Positions 33,090-45,626 of a stretch of 64,000 nucleotides of DNA are shown one piece after another; position 1 is the first letter of the stretch, and each line of letters begins with the position of its first letter. The notes below the pieces were generated by a model. The model was given only the letters and a program-made list of their open reading frames with translations. It did no database searches and was not told where the DNA came from. Where the stretch lies: NCBI RefSeq assembly GCF_016545825.1, contig NC_052613.1, positions 49,086,112-49,150,111 of the forward strand, written 5' to 3'. The stretch comes from Eucalyptus grandis. Its lineage: Eukaryota > Streptophyta > Magnoliopsida > Myrtales > Myrtaceae. Made by a program: the position numbers and the translations under genes.

Positions 33090-34300
33090 CATTCCTAGAA
33101 GCCACCCCGACCATCCTCGCCTCCCCCAGACAGTCCCCAGAAATCATCATCAGTTCCGGCGGCCGTCAATCCCTACCCTTCAATCGCCCGCCCGCTCCCG
33201 CTCCCGCTCCGCCTCCCCTCCCCTCTTGCATCGATCTGTCCTGGTGGGTTACCGCTGGCTCGACGTCTCGCGTGTTGTTGTGTCTGTTTGCTTTGTGAAT
33301 TTTGTGCGCTTCGCAGTTTCTAGGATTTGCGGGGAAAGTCCTATTTTCGATCGACAGCTACAGGGGTTTCGATTTGGGTTTGTCTTGTTTCGTTTGCTTT
33401 CGATTAAAGATCCGATCTTTCGTGGTGCTGCGGGGGATTGTTCGATGTTTGGTCTGTTTTTTTTGGTTTGTTTTGTTTTCTTGGTTCTGTTGTTATGTCA
33501 TCTGAGGGAGTCGCTATGTGCTTTAAGCTTCGTTTCTTTCTGCCTCGCATCGTTTGAGATCTGTGTTGACGTTGGTGTATGTGGGTGGCTCTGGGGAAAT
33601 CTTTATGCGTGTCCGGTGGCTTCGAGGATTTGTCCGGCCTTGGAAAGGATTGACCTTGGAGAGCTTTATTGGTTCTTTGTTGGTTGAAACTGGAAATTCG
33701 ACCTCGACTCACAAGCATTAGAAACTCTCTTTTCGTAGTTAAACACCACGGTCTTAATATTCGATGGAGCTGAGATTAGTATACGAGATATAGATCGAAT
33801 CTGCAGTTATCAGTGTTCCGTTCTTCGCTGTAATCAGGGCGTACAAATGTACAGTTTCTTTTCTTTTTCCATGTTATGTGTCCTTGGGAGTGGTGTTCTA
33901 ACATTTTCATTCTATTGCCTGCTCTTTCCTTGTGATTTCCTCCCCATAACATCTTCCATTCAGCTGGTATCTTGTATTGCACATACTTTATCCTTGCTTT
34001 GTTTATTCGACTGTTGTGCGGTCTCTGAAGCTATTTAGACACAGTTTTCTAATGACCATTCGAAAATAGTTGGAGATGCTTTACGGGAATTATCAATCTT
34101 TTTGGCCACTGGAAATTAATTGAGGTTGATCGATAAGATTTTGAAAGTTGTAATATCTCGCCTTGTAATATAAAAGTTAGCTGTGGCTGAAATTAAGAAC
34201 AGTCTTCTGTTTTTTAGTCCTCTGCATCTTGGAAGTTAGAATTTCGCTCGATCCATTCTTTTGGTCCAATACTTGAGTAATGCTCCATTTCTTTGATCAG
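33090..34300 (+). other. AdoMetDC leader exon and first leader intron (inferred)
   Basis: 33090-about 33235 is CT-rich leader. From about 33240 the DNA becomes T-rich and intron-like and ends in an acceptor-like 'ctttgatcag' at 34300, eleven bases before the tiny uORF. The donor could not be fixed; CTG|GTGGGT near 33240 is one candidate. Confidence 0.45.
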
Positions 34301-34310
34301 AAAAGACTCA

Positions 34311-34319
34311 ATGATCTAA
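34311..34319 (+). CDS. Tiny uORF of AdoMetDC (Met-Ile)
   Basis: ATG ATC TAA. Its last base is the A of the small uORF start (TAATG), so the two overlap by one nucleotide. This arrangement is known from plant AdoMetDC transcripts, where the tiny uORF diverts ribosomes from the small uORF when polyamines are low. Confidence 0.85.
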   Translation: MI

Positions 34320-34629
34320 TGGAGTCAAAAGGTGGCAAGAAGATGTCTAGTAGTAAACCTTCATTCTATGAAGCCCCTCTTGGTTACCGCATTGAAGACG
34401 TCAGACCCAACGGTGGCATCAAGAAGTTCCGATCAGCTGCTTACTCCAACGTATGTTCTTATTCAATTGCAAACGCATGGGTCAGCAGCATTTACAATTG
34501 TGAAGAGCCTTACATTAATTTCAACTATTTTTGGGGCTTTGTTCATCATTAATTTTTTGTTAATTGATACAGAACGTTGACAGACATGTCATTTTCTTCT
34601 CCATGCAGTGTGTGCGCAAACCATCCTGA
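34319..34629 (+). CDS. Small conserved uORF of AdoMetDC
   Basis: Two segments, 34319-34450 and 34609-34629, joined across a 158-bp intron (GTATGTTC...ATGCAG), 50 residues. It starts MESKGGKKMSSSKPSFYEAP, passes EDVRPNGGIKKF and AYSN, and after the intron ends CVRKPS and stop. In plants this peptide represses translation of the downstream enzyme when polyamines are high, by stalling ribosomes. The intron position inside the uORF is typical of this gene family. The main start codon lies 167 nt further on. Confidence 0.93.
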
Positions 34630-34796
34630 CATCCCCCATTTGGCATCTCGATTCTTGACCACTTGAGGTGGTCAATTTTCTGGTCTCGAAATAATTTCAT
34701 TTTTTTCTCCTCCTCCAAGAAAAAGTCTTTCTGTTCCTCTCTCCCTCCTTTCTGCAACTTCAATCTCTCTGCAAGCTGGGAATCCTTGTTACAGCA

Positions 34797-35843
34797 ATGG
34801 ATCTTGAAGTTTCTGCAATTGGCTTTGAAGGTTATGAAAAGAGGCTAGAAATATCATTTTACGAGCCTGGACTTTTTGGTGATCCAGATGGGAGAGGTCT
34901 CCGGTCGCTCTCTAGGGCTCAGTTGGACGAGATTATAAAACCAGCTGAATGTACCATAGTCTCGTCGCTCTCTAATGACCATGTCGATTCCTATGTGCTG
35001 TCAGAGTCTAGCCTCTTCGTCTACCCCTATAAGATTGTCATTAAAACCTGTGGCACGACAAGGCTACTTAAGTCCATTCCACCCATCTTGAATTTGGCAG
35101 GCTCTCTTTCCCTTACTGTAAGATCTGCAAAGTACACTCGCGGTTGTTTTCTATGCCCTGGAGCTCAGCCATACCCTCACCGTAACTTCAGCGAAGAAGT
35201 TTATGTCCTTGACCGTTATTTTGGAAATCTTGGCTCAGGAAGAAAGGCCTATCTTTTGGGTGGATCCAACAAAACCAAAAGATGGCACGTGTATTCTGCT
35301 TCTGCAGATGAAGTCGAGTCTGTTTCCCCTGTTTACACTATGGAGATATGCATGACCGGTTTAAACAAGGAGTCGTCTTCTGTGTTCTTCAAATTCCAAT
35401 CGGGCAGTGCAGCTGCTATGACCATCAATTCTGGAATCAGAAAGATTCTTCCCAATTCCGAGATTTGTGCTTTTGGATTCGAACCTTGTGGTTATTCCAT
35501 GAATGCTATTGAAGGCTCTGCAACGTCCACCATTCATGTCACCCCAGAAGACGGATTTAGCTATGCCAGCTTTGAGGCAGTGGGATATGACCCAAAGGAT
35601 ATCAATTACAACCAGTTGATTGGGAGGGTACTGGCTTGTTTCCGACCAAAGGAGTTCTCCGTGGCAGTGCATGCCAACGTTGCAGCTAAGTCACTTGAGC
35701 AAAACTGTTCTCTGAATGTTAAGGGGTACTGCAGTGGAGAGCGGTGCCTTGAAGAGCTTGGAGCAGGCGGTTCCATCATGTACCAGAGGTTTGTGATGTC
35801 TGGTCGCTCCGCGCGGCCTACTATGTTGATTTCTAAAATCTGA
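34797..35843 (+). CDS. SAMDC: S-adenosylmethionine decarboxylase proenzyme
   Basis: Single coding exon, 348 residues, usual length for plants. The enzyme makes decarboxylated AdoMet, the aminopropyl donor for spermidine and spermine synthesis in the cytosol. Residues 10-20 ([11 protein letters not shown]) hold the conserved Glu residues. The self-cleavage site lies in [14 protein letters not shown]: Glu70|Ser71 gives the pyruvoyl cofactor on the alpha chain and a beta chain of about 70 residues. Cys85 (KTCGTT) matches the catalytic Cys. [12 protein letters not shown] resembles the plant PEST-like turnover segment. Translation is expected to be controlled by polyamines through the two upstream ORFs. 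The absence of introns in the coding region, with introns only in the leader, is normal here. Confidence 0.97.
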   Translation: MDLEVSAIGFEGYEKRLEISFYEPGLFGDPDGRGLRSLSRAQLDEIIKPAECTIVSSLSNDHVDSYVLSESSLFVYPYKIVIKTCGTTRLLKSIPPILNLAGSLSLTVRSAKYTRGCFLCPGAQPYPHRNFSEEVYVLDRYFGNLGSGRKAYLLGGSNKTKRWHVYSASADEVESVSPVYTMEICMTGLNKESSSVFFKFQSGSAAAMTINSGIRKILPNSEICAFGFEPCGYSMNAIEGSATSTIHVTPEDGFSYASFEAVGYDPKDINYNQLIGRVLACFRPKEFSVAVHANVAAKSLEQNCSLNVKGYCSGERCLEELGAGGSIMYQRFVMSGRSARPTMLISKI

Positions 35844-36091
35844 ACGCTGCTGGAGGGAGGGACGGGGGATGGTTCCTGTTCAATTTTACGTTTGCATTTC
35901 TTAGTCGAATAAAGTCACTTCATACATGTCAATCCTACCGGATATGTCGATGTTGCTGTGTTGCTCATCATACTTCTCTTTCATTTGCTGGAATATTATG
36001 GACAAAATTTAGCAATTTGGTATGTTGGTGTAGAAGGAAACGGAGATGCTATCTATCCTGTTGCCTCCGGTTTGACTTTTGAAACATGTGT

Positions 36092-37478
36092 TTGTCACGG
36101 GCCAAAAGGTTCCTGGCTGTGGAATGGTCAGTGTGGCACCTAATGAATGGACAACATTGGGCTAGCCTTTCTTCTAGCCTTTCTTCTATAGTTCAATGGA
36201 ACAATATGGCAAATAAATTCCTCATATCAAATCGTATAATGTCTGACTTAGCTTGAGCATCAAGTTTATCTAGCAAGACGGCATATCACTTTAGGCTCAA
36301 TAATCGATTTTTGCCTGTCATGGTATAATCAAAAGAGCAATATTAGCTCACGATCAATTTGTGTATAGGAGATCAATCTTGCTTTCAGAGCTTTGTAGAG
36401 ATTTATCTTTCCTATCTTAAAACCCCTAACATCAATAGACAATTCATTCCTTATACATAATTCATTTTTCACTTGATAATCCCAAGCTCCACTCACAAAG
36501 GTTCATGAGTACTGGAGAATCACCAACCTTGATAGTACTATGTAGTCACTTCCCGTGTTTCCAACCATTGATGCATCATTTTGGATCATATATCGAATGA
36601 CAACGCTCACCCGACAAAATAGACTGATCCATTGAAAGCTTTTTTTTTACCATAGCTATTCAAGCCCCTTTGGTCACTTGCACTTTCCCTAGCAAGTGTG
36701 ATATTTTTTGCCAACTACACCTTTTTAGCAGTACCTTATTTTGCCTACCGAGCCTTTCTTGATCTTAGTAGATCAATGGAGATTTCTTTTTTTCTTTTTC
36801 TTTTTTTGTTGAAAACAAGGCAACATACCTTTTCTAGAGATTTACCAATTGATTCAAGAACATTTTTCGAATTTTGTGAGAAATCGTTTATTTCCTATGT
36901 CCTCATTGTCATCTCAGAAGCTCTTTAAGAGCCGCCCTTCATCCAAGTACATTTTGCCCCGGTCATTCATTCTCTGCCCCTTGTGGGACCAAGTAGACTA
37001 GATTTTCACCGATTCAACTTACTTATTAGAGGAATCCTACTCTGATACCATCTGTCACAAGCAAGGCAATAACTCATATGATGCCTATGGAGCGGATAAC
37101 ACAAAGTCAACTTTCCTTCTATAGTTGTTCTAGAGAACAACACGGCGGATAACTTCCTCAGGTTAGATTGTACCATGCCTAGCTTAGCTTGGGTGTTTAG
37201 TCCATCGAGCGAGATGACAAATCACTTCACTTTAAGCTTAACAACTGGTTTCGGACGCCCAACTAGTTTGTGCATGGAAGACCAACTCCACTGTTAGAAC
37301 TCTATAGAGATGTATTATTTCTATCCTAAAACTCTTAACATCAATTGTCCTCCATCCTGATACTACTCTCACGGACCTATTGTATAAATCTTCTCCACAT
37401 CACTTACTCTTTAGTCAATAACACCAAGCTCCATTCCCAAAGATTCACGAGTACAAGAGAGTTACATACCGTGATACA
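36092..37478 (-). mobile_element. Small non-coding LTR element (TRIM/LARD-like), old
   Basis: Two diverged direct repeats, about 36092-36536 and 37053-37478, both begin TGTCAC and share 'ccttctatagtt', 'cttagcttg', 'aacatcaat', 'ccaagctcca' and a terminal 'gatA' block. Immediately left of the right repeat is 'tctgatacca' (37041-37050), the complement of the copia-type PBS TGGTATCAGA, so the element reads leftward. The interior (about 516 bp) has no ORF. No target duplication is evident. Confidence 0.6.
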
Positions 37479-38233
37479 TTTGCTATGGGCAATTCATTGA
37501 TGATCCTCTTGATGGTGGCGTGTACTAGACGGGACTTCATTGCGCTAAGTCGGTGTGAAGCTTTTTCGTGCTTTTTCTTTTCTACTAAGCCAAAAAAACA
37601 TATCCATAATCTAGCAAAGATGGCGTACGTAGTAAATTGCCATAGAGCAGAGTGCTTAAACCACACTGCCCTAGTTGAGCCGAAGCTAAGAAGGAATTAC
37701 AGGCCACAAGATAAGCCAGCATGCCTTGAGTCGTCAAGCCAAAAGGTAAAGGATCCAAAGTCTCCTAATAAAGCCTTTTTCGTTTGGTTGGGCCTACCAC
37801 AGAGGAGGAGAGAGTATTCCAGAAGAGGCCCAAATTGCTGAATGGGAACTCTATAACATAAAAACATCTCATGAGGACACATTGTGTGGTTTTTCCGACA
37901 ATTTACTCTCTGAAATCGAAATTTCTAGCTAGGTCCGGTGTAACTCACTTGCAAGTCCTGGAGATCGACCTTGGGTCTTGATTCTTCTCTTGATCTCTTC
38001 AGTCATTATGGTTGATCGCACCGCGATGCCATAGATAATAAGGTTCGATGCCTAAAATTTTTATTTCAATGGTCTTGGGACAATTATCATTTCCCACGTA
38101 ACTCTAATTTCGTGGCCTGGAATGGCATCAACACAATCTAATAATTATAGGCGGCCAATCAAATTCTTCATTCTAGGAACAGATTCCAGCGGTTAGTTAC
38201 AAGAATAATTTGTCGGGCCGTGGAGGTCAAATT
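37479..38233. other. Intergenic DNA, no gene seen
   Basis: A 118-codon plus-strand frame at 37485-37841 has no recognisable domain and I do not call it. Confidence 0.45.
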
Positions 38234-38305
38234 GTGGCTATAGTTTAGTGGTTAGAATTCTACGTTGTGGCCGTAGAGACCTGGGCTCGAATCCCAGCAG
38301 CCACA
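38234..38305 (+). tRNA. trnH-GUG: tRNA-His (anticodon GTG)
   Basis: Cloverleaf read by hand: acceptor GTGGCTA/CAGCCAC, D arm GTTTAGTGGTTAGAAT, anticodon stem CTACG/CGTAG around TTGTGGC, T arm CTGGG-CTCGAAT-CCCAG, discriminator A. A chance CCA follows in the genome (38306-38308) and a TTTT terminator begins about 12 bp downstream. Acceptor pair 7 is an A-C mismatch. It looks like a nuclear tRNA-His transcribed by Pol III from its internal boxes. Confidence 0.93.
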
Positions 38306-41300
38306 CCAAGGCTATGGTTTTGTCCTTTTTCTCCCGCCTTTTAAGTTTTTAACTGCCCTCTCCTCTTTTTGTCCCCCCCTTAACTCGGGCTAATTTTTTT
38401 TTTAAGGAAACAGAAATCGTTCAAAGGAGACAAAGCACGGCCAACACGCAAGCGGCCGTAAAAAGAGGCTCTGGTCAACCCCAATTCAACCCACTTTTTA
38501 ACCTTTTTGACTTCCTTTTTTAAGGGGGGCTCCCAGACTGATGGGCAATCAGAGCACAATCTAAAGTTGCAAAAGGAAAGGTCGGGACATGTTTGTAATG
38601 GAATTGAATCAGGGAAAAGGTTGAAATGGACAAGTGGGATGGGCTGAAAAGAGGCGCATCCCCCCACCCTCAACCCCCACGTCCCCTTTGCTTGATATCT
38701 AAGGGGGAATAAGGAATCAAATAATTGATGAGGATCCTGATCTCATTGGCTTTGGCTGTTGAAGATATATATTCCCTCTATCTCTTAAATTTGTATATAG
38801 TAATTCAGATCACTTTACATGTTTAAATTACTCGCATGGCCCCAATTGCAGCCCCAGTAAGTGCTTCTGAGCTGAGGAAAAAGAAGTTGGCCCTCCACTT
38901 CTTTATCTCTTTGGTACTTCCTTTTACTATAATAATGCCGGGCACTAACGATGGACACTGATTTACGAGGTCAACCCGATTAATCCGTTAGTTTTATCGC
39001 GAAAGAAAACATACAATGTCTAACTTTTTTGCAATGCTTGAATGTGAAGGAAACAAGCTAAGAAAGAGATGTGTGTTGTTCACATTGATAGATAGCATTT
39101 AGCCTATTGTAATGTATATGGACTATATACCATCAAAATTCAGCACTTAGACGGAAAAAATCTCTAGACTTTCTTTGGTTCATAAGCATGTCAGGGGAAT
39201 TGTGTAAAAAGTTATAAATCTATTACACATTAGCCAATTCAAGCCTAAATCTTTCCATTTTTCCAATTGAATTATAAACATTTCATATTTTGTTAATTGA
39301 GTCAATATGATCAAGTTTAATAAAAAAAAATCACTGATGTAAATTCTGGTAATGCCATATAAGATAATCGGTGGACAATTTATTTATTTTTATAATTATC
39401 ATTTTTTTTTCTTTTTACTTTTCTTTTATCAAGTTAGGCAAGCTTGGCCAACCATCGATCAATGCATACTTTTCCTTTCACGTAGTAGTGATGTCAGAGA
39501 ATTGATTCTTTAGGCAATGGGGGATGAATGGGCAAGAGTACTCTCATGTCCTTTTTTATGTAAGTTTTAGGGGAAAAAAATAATAAAGTCAGAAATTATA
39601 ATAATCGTATATGTTATCGCTGGTCGTCTTACGTAACACTACCGGCGTTCACATTATTAAGTTCTAGTTAAAATTAGCTAAATGAACTTAATTGACAAAA
39701 TGTAAAAAAGTTTGGAATTTGATTAGCAAAATTAAAAAGTTTATAAGTGAGCTGACCAAATGTGATAAGTTTAAGACCTTTTAGATAACTTTTTCCAAAT
39801 ATTGTTGATTGAAGTCCACCACCGTGAGTGGACAGGCTCCGCTCGAGCGCAATCGCATACTTCCAATCGCTTTCTCTCCCCTCTTCACTTCCACGGGTAA
39901 CTTCCAATATAGGAATCTCAAGTAAAAAAAAAAAATCAGGGCCATCAGAAGTTTTTTCTCCAGAACGATGATCCTTTGGGTCTACCTGCCCGTAAATGAT
40001 GATCATTTGTACGTGTCGGACTAACTTCAGTTTGACCTAATGATTACCTGTTCCGTCCAAGGAAGGGCATCAGAACGTGGAGTCAACGGCGACATCTAGT
40101 GCCCGGTGATGATGATGACGATGATTACGGCGATGCATGGGATCTGCACTGCACGTGCATTCCCGTACACTGAGCTCCTCAAGATCGTTGCCTCTCTTTG
40201 AAAGGAGAGGGCCCCCTGCAAAATCATATTCATGTGCACAGACACTTCTTCCACCCACGTGCCATCGCTTCCATGATTATATATTGTAGTTCCATTGAAC
40301 CCATCACGAGGGTTTGACATAGTGATGAAGGTGCTCCAGCATTCTCTGACGGCGAGAGGATTCGAATTTGACCGTCGCCATTGCCATGGCCGTCACTCTT
40401 TCCGTTAAAGCCATTCTAAAGAGAGCCACTGACTTATATGATTCGATAGATACATCATTTCCTTTAAAATCATGGCTTCAAGTTCAATTGCCACACCCTT
40501 TTGTCGGTTTATCGAGATGATGCCCAATACTTATCCATGTGTGCTTGCATAATGCTAGAATGTGTAGTGAGCATTCGCGTGTTTCTACCTATGGCTCATC
40601 AAACATTGCTAAAGATGGAATCTTGCAGGAGCCTTTTTGGTTTTTTATTTTAATCGTGTGCGGTTCCCTCTGATGTAAGGACACCATTAAGTCAGTCAAT
40701 TACAGACACTTTTTTATTTGGGTTTCTCAACTTTATCTCAGCACACTAAAATTCAAAACCGAGCTTGTTCACTCACGCCATCAGCGATTATGGCGGTCAA
40801 CGCGATTGTTCCAATTACGTACTTTGTTTCCATGGAGAGTCACCTACCTGAAGAATTGACTCGAAACTTTTTTCAGGACCCTATCTTGCATGAGAGGGGG
40901 CTTTGAGAAAGCTCTTTGCCTTTTTGAAAATTTCCCACCTCCTTTGCTTTTGAATAAGTTAAAATGCATTATTAGTTGGACAACCTCGCCGTCGGATCAT
41001 CTGAGGGGACGTCGGATGTGCGTTAGGATAGAATCCGTAATGCCATCCAACCAGGATTAATCTCAGTGGGAAGGTGAAAAGAAGAGAAAAAAGGGGTTTG
41101 AAATAATTGAGGAGACAGAGATCTCACGAGGGGCCATTGCCCCACCAATCTCAAGCTACTATGTCTCGAGATTCTCAACCTTTTTCACCTAATTATCTTT
41201 GCACTATAGTGTCATGACCCGATAATGTTGGATTCCTGATAGTCACAGCAGTAGCCTTTATCATTTGCCTGTACAATCAGCGGGTCATCAGATTATGTGG

Positions 41301-42411
41301 ACACTCTGGATCGGAATGATCTCAAATCATGTAAATTTCATATGGGACAAACCCTCTAATGATCGAGATTGGTCTAAACTATCTCTATTATTGTATCATT
41401 CACTTTAAACATCTGATTTTTACTTAGCATAATCATTCATTTGGTCCTTTACAGTGGCTATATTAAGATTAATCTTCATTGAAAAGTCCTTAAAAAGATA
41501 AGGAGGACAAAGAAAGCAACACGACGGAGATAGGAAAATTCTAGGCATTTCCTTTTGAGGTAACAGACCAATCGTTTGTTGGCTTCCTATTCACTAAACC
41601 TAGTTGAAAGGTCGAGAAATAAGACTTTATTGTTTGTGTTGTGTTAGAGGGTCTATCCCCAATTGGAGTGCTTTCTCTAACTGATTGATGCCATTGAATA
41701 TATTGAAAGGCTCAAAAAAATTTTTTTTTTTTTTTGGGTCGAAGCTCGGGAGTCTAAGTGAATCAATTGAAAATTCTTGAATGACATTAAACACAGAGCA
41801 AACAGTCAGAGACTAAATTGAATTAACTGAAGTGCAAGTAAGACGTCGGATGCATTTGGACAAAAGTTTAGAGACTAAGGGTGCTGTTATAATTGATCAA
41901 AGACCCTTATTTTTTCGTTCTCCCAGGGATAGATTCAAAGCCACCTAAAACGGCTTGATATTTCCACGTTCCACCTGCTTTACAGTACCGTATTCTCTGA
42001 TGGAACGACGCCTTTTGTAAACATATGCATGATTGGAGGAATTTCTTCCTGTATCCATCTTTTGAGAGATTATCTAGATTTTGTTTAATTGTAGTGTAGC
42101 TTTTTATTGATATATTCTCTCTCTTTTGCTTTTTTTGAACTAGTGGCAGGCACGGTGGTGCCCTTCAAGTCATTCACTACCAAACACATCTGATTCTTTC
42201 TTGGCTCTTGAGTCCCAACAAGAGCTGAACAAGTGGGTTTAGTTCTTTGCTTTCTTGATGATATGATAACATAAGCAAGAGGAGCAGAGGCAAGAATCGT
42301 TTGTCCCAGGAGACATCACCCATTTTCCTAAGTATTACCAGATCAAGAGAATAACCTGAAGCTGTGTTCTTTGCTACTCCGCATCCGTTATTTTCTTCGG
42401 ACTCTGCTCCG
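38306..42411. other. Intergenic DNA, no confident gene
   Basis: AT-rich with a MITE-like repeat at 39205-39795. Open frames at 40320-40096 and 40258-40070 (minus) overlap each other and match no family I know. The last 250 bp before 42412 is the NIK promoter/leader. Confidence 0.5.
39205..39795. repeat. MITE-like element with long imperfect inverted ends
   Basis: The left arm (aagttataaatctattacac...ttttgttaattgagtc) is the inverted counterpart of the right arm (gaacttaattgacaaaatgt...gataagtttaagacctttta). Both arms repeat 'ccaa(a)tt' and 'aaactttt' words. Non-coding. Confidence 0.5.
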
Positions 42412-45400
42412 ATGGGAGTGAAGAGAGCGAATTCCTCTCTGTGCTGCGTGGTTTTGCTCGGCTTGTGGGCTTGCGTACATGGGTTGCTCTCTCCTAGTGG
42501 TGTCAATATTGAAGGTAAATCAGGACACATGCTCCAACAAGTCCTGCATCACGTTCATCTTTTCTTTAACATGTGGCTCTAGATATGATCTCTTTCTGTT
42601 GCCGCGCAGTTCTAGCTTTGATGGACATAAGGAATTTGCTAGTGGATCCTCATCAAGTTCTGAACAATTGGGACGCAAACGAGGTTACTCCTTGTACCTG
42701 GACTGCGATCACGTGTGAGGCTGATGTCGTCACTAATCTGTAAGTAGTACTAGCTCATAAGACCATTAAAAGAACCAAACGTATCCGAGTTCGTGCTATT
42801 AGAAATTTTCACTAGGAAAAATGCTTCGAGGTCTACTGAAAGAAAAGGCTGGTCTTTTGATGCAGAGAAATTCCAAGACAGAACTTATCTGGAACGCTTT
42901 CGCATAGCATTGGGAACTTGATTAATCTTAAATATTTGTGAGTGATCAACCATTGCTCGGGACGAGAATCTCATTTGCAAGCTTCCCGTTGAAAAAATAA
43001 TGTTCTGATAAGGTTGTTGGTGCAATTCTTTTTTCTTTTCTTTTTTGCAGGTTCCTTCAGGACAACAACATTTCAGGATTTATTCCTCCCGAGCTTGGGA
43101 AGCTCCAGAAACTTGAAATGCTCGACATTTCCAGTAACTCATTCTCTGGTGAAATTCCTAGCGAGCTATCCCATCTCAAGAACCTCCAACAACTGTGAGT
43201 AGATTTCAGATCAAACAGCAAAGAAACAATGAGAGAGATAGAGAGGAGAGAGATCAAACATTAAGACATGTCTTCTGATTTTTGTCCGAACTTCGTGTTG
43301 GTGACTAGGAGAATGAACTACAATAACCTTTCGGGTGCAATTCCAGCATCCTTCACTAACGTGACCCAGCTTGCTCTTCTGTAAGTTTCCGAAACACCGA
43401 TCAGTCCTTTTAATTTAGAACCCGGATCTTTCATTCTGCTAGAATTACGAAAAAAAAGAAAAGAAAGAAGCTTATGGTAATTTAAACTCTGGAATTCTAG
43501 GGATCTATCTAACAACAGTTTGAGTGGTCCAGTGCCTCAACTGCATGCGAAAACATTCAGGTAAGCCGCTTACGTCTTCGATTGTGTAAAGAGCTCATGA
43601 GAGACATGTTTCAATTACTAATACTCCTTTTCTTTTACTGAAAAAAGTCTTCAGGGGAATCCAATGTGCGTCGGCAGACCAAAAGGAGATTGTTTCCGGA
43701 TTCCACCGGCACCAATTATATTTAGTGGGAACAATTCACTAAGTAAGGATTTTATGCCCTGTTTTAGCAAGATTATTTAGCTTTTATATCTGCCATTAAG
43801 ATCCTATTTCAGTTTCCATGATTATCTTCTGCCGTTGAACTATGCTTGCTTCAACTGTCTTTAGATCAGATCAGTTTGTGAAAAAGCTCAGAAGGTTATT
43901 GACCATTAGGTTTGGCATAGTGCTAACAAATAATTTTCTCCTTTCACACGTTAAGATTCTCAGCCTTCTGGGAGATCCAAAAGCCACAAAGTAGCCTTGG
44001 CTGTGGGTTCAACCCTTAGTTGCATCTCCCTACTCATCTTCGGATTGGGCTTCCTTTTCTGGTGGAGGCGAAGACACAACCAGCAGATCTTCTTCGATGT
44101 AAATGGTTCGTAATGCATCTAATAATTAGGAACAATAACTTGCTAATGGCGTTGACTGACTGATGTCAACATGATCACCGATCCTGAATTTTTGCTCTCT
44201 CCGAATTGTCAGAGCAACATCACGAAGAAATCAACCTGGGAAACTTAAAGAAGTTCCACTTCAGGGAACTTGCCAACGCGACCAACAATTTCAGCGGCAA
44301 GAACTTGATTGGGAGAGGTGGTTCAGGGCACGTGTACAGAGGGTGCCTCAGTGATGGGATGGTGGTTGCGATCAAGAGACTGAGAAATGTCGATGCCCTT
44401 GGAGGCGATGTCCAGTTCCAGACAGAACTCAGGATGATCAGCCTAGCGGTGCACCGCAACCTTCTTCGGCTCTATGGATTTTGTATGACCCAAACGGAGA
44501 GGCTTCTCGTATACCCCTACATGTCCAACGGCAGTGTGGCCACTCGTCTCAGAGGTATCACACTCGACACTTAGTAGCCTGTTAAACATAATATCTGCAG
44601 AAGATTCTTCGACGAAAGTACGTCAGAAAAGAAATCGTGGAGATCAACCAAACCCTGAGAATCTCGCATGTATGACAATTTTGTTGTCTTGCAGCCAAAC
44701 CAACCTTGGAGTGGAGCACAAGGAAAAGAATTGCGTTGGGGGCAGCAAGGGGACTGTTGTACCTGCACGAGCAATGTGACCCCAAAATTATACATAGGGA
44801 TGTTAAGGCGGCGAACATATTGCTAGACGACTACTGCGAAGCTGTGGTGGGAGACTTTGGATTGGCAAAGCTCTTGGATCATCGGGAATCCCACGTGACC
44901 ACCGCCGTGAGGGGCACAGCAGGGCACATTGCTCCAGAGTACCTGTTAAGCGGGCAGTCCTCTGAGAAAACCGATGTTTTTGGGTTTGGAATCCTTCTGC
45001 TCGAACTGATTACTGGCCTGAGAGCTCTTGAGTTTGGTAAAGCAGCGAACCAGAGAGGGGCCATGCTTGATTGGGTGAGTAAAATTTTAAAGCACCCCTG
45101 GTAACTGTATGCCATATAATGTTAGATCTCCTACTGATTTCTGAAGGTAAGAAACGCTGACAAGTACGTCCGACAGTTGTGCGAGCTTGACGTTATGATG
45201 GTTAGGCTCGAAAAGCCGTCTTGGGCTCTTAATCTGGTCACGTGGCTGATGAATTTCTGTCTCGCCTCTTTGCTAATCCTAATACAGAGGCTTTAAGTGC
45301 AGGTTAGGAAAGTTCATCTGGAAAAGAAGATAGAGATGCTAGTAGACAAGGACCTAAAGGACAATTACGATCGGATCGAGCTTGAAGAAATAATCCAAGT

Positions 45401-45626
45401 GAGTCTTTTGTGCACCCAATACCTTCCAACAAACCGGCCCAAGATGTCCGAAGTCGTCAGGATGCTGGAAGGTGATGGTCTCGTGGAGAAGTGGGAAGCT
45501 TCTCAGAGAGCTGAATCAACGAGGTGCAGAGCAGCGAACGAGTTTTCCTCCTCCGAGCGTTACTCCGATCTCACCGATGACTCCTCTTTGCTCATACAAG
45601 CGATGGAGCTTTCAGGACCAAGGTGA
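42412..45626 (+). CDS. NIK: NIK-type LRR receptor kinase (LRR-II subfamily)
   Basis: Eleven exons, all GT-AG: 42412-42514, 42610-42739, 42866-42937, 43051-43194, 43309-43380, 43501-43560, 43648-43742, 43956-44105, 44213-44554, 44695-45074, 45303-45626; 623 residues. Signal peptide 1-24; N-cap with PCTWTAITC; five LRRs in 72/144/72-nt exons ([30 protein letters not shown]); transmembrane helix [20 protein letters not shown] before WWRRRHNQQ; kinase with [50 protein letters not shown]-terminus [16 protein letters not shown], characteristic of NSP-interacting kinases. NIKs are plasma-membrane kinases of the SERK-related LRR-II group; in Arabidopsis NIK1 signals translation suppression in antiviral immunity. 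The glycine loop reads GRGGSGHVY, with Ser where Phe is usual. NIK1 versus NIK2/3 orthology cannot be decided here. Confidence 0.95.

Noticed and set aside
33226..33687. 153-codon plus-strand ORF
   Set aside because: Located in the presumed AdoMetDC leader intron, Phe/Val-rich, no domain.
40070..40320. Two overlapping minus-strand ORFs
   Set aside because: Different frames of the same DNA, no known family and no neighbouring exons; not enough to call a gene.
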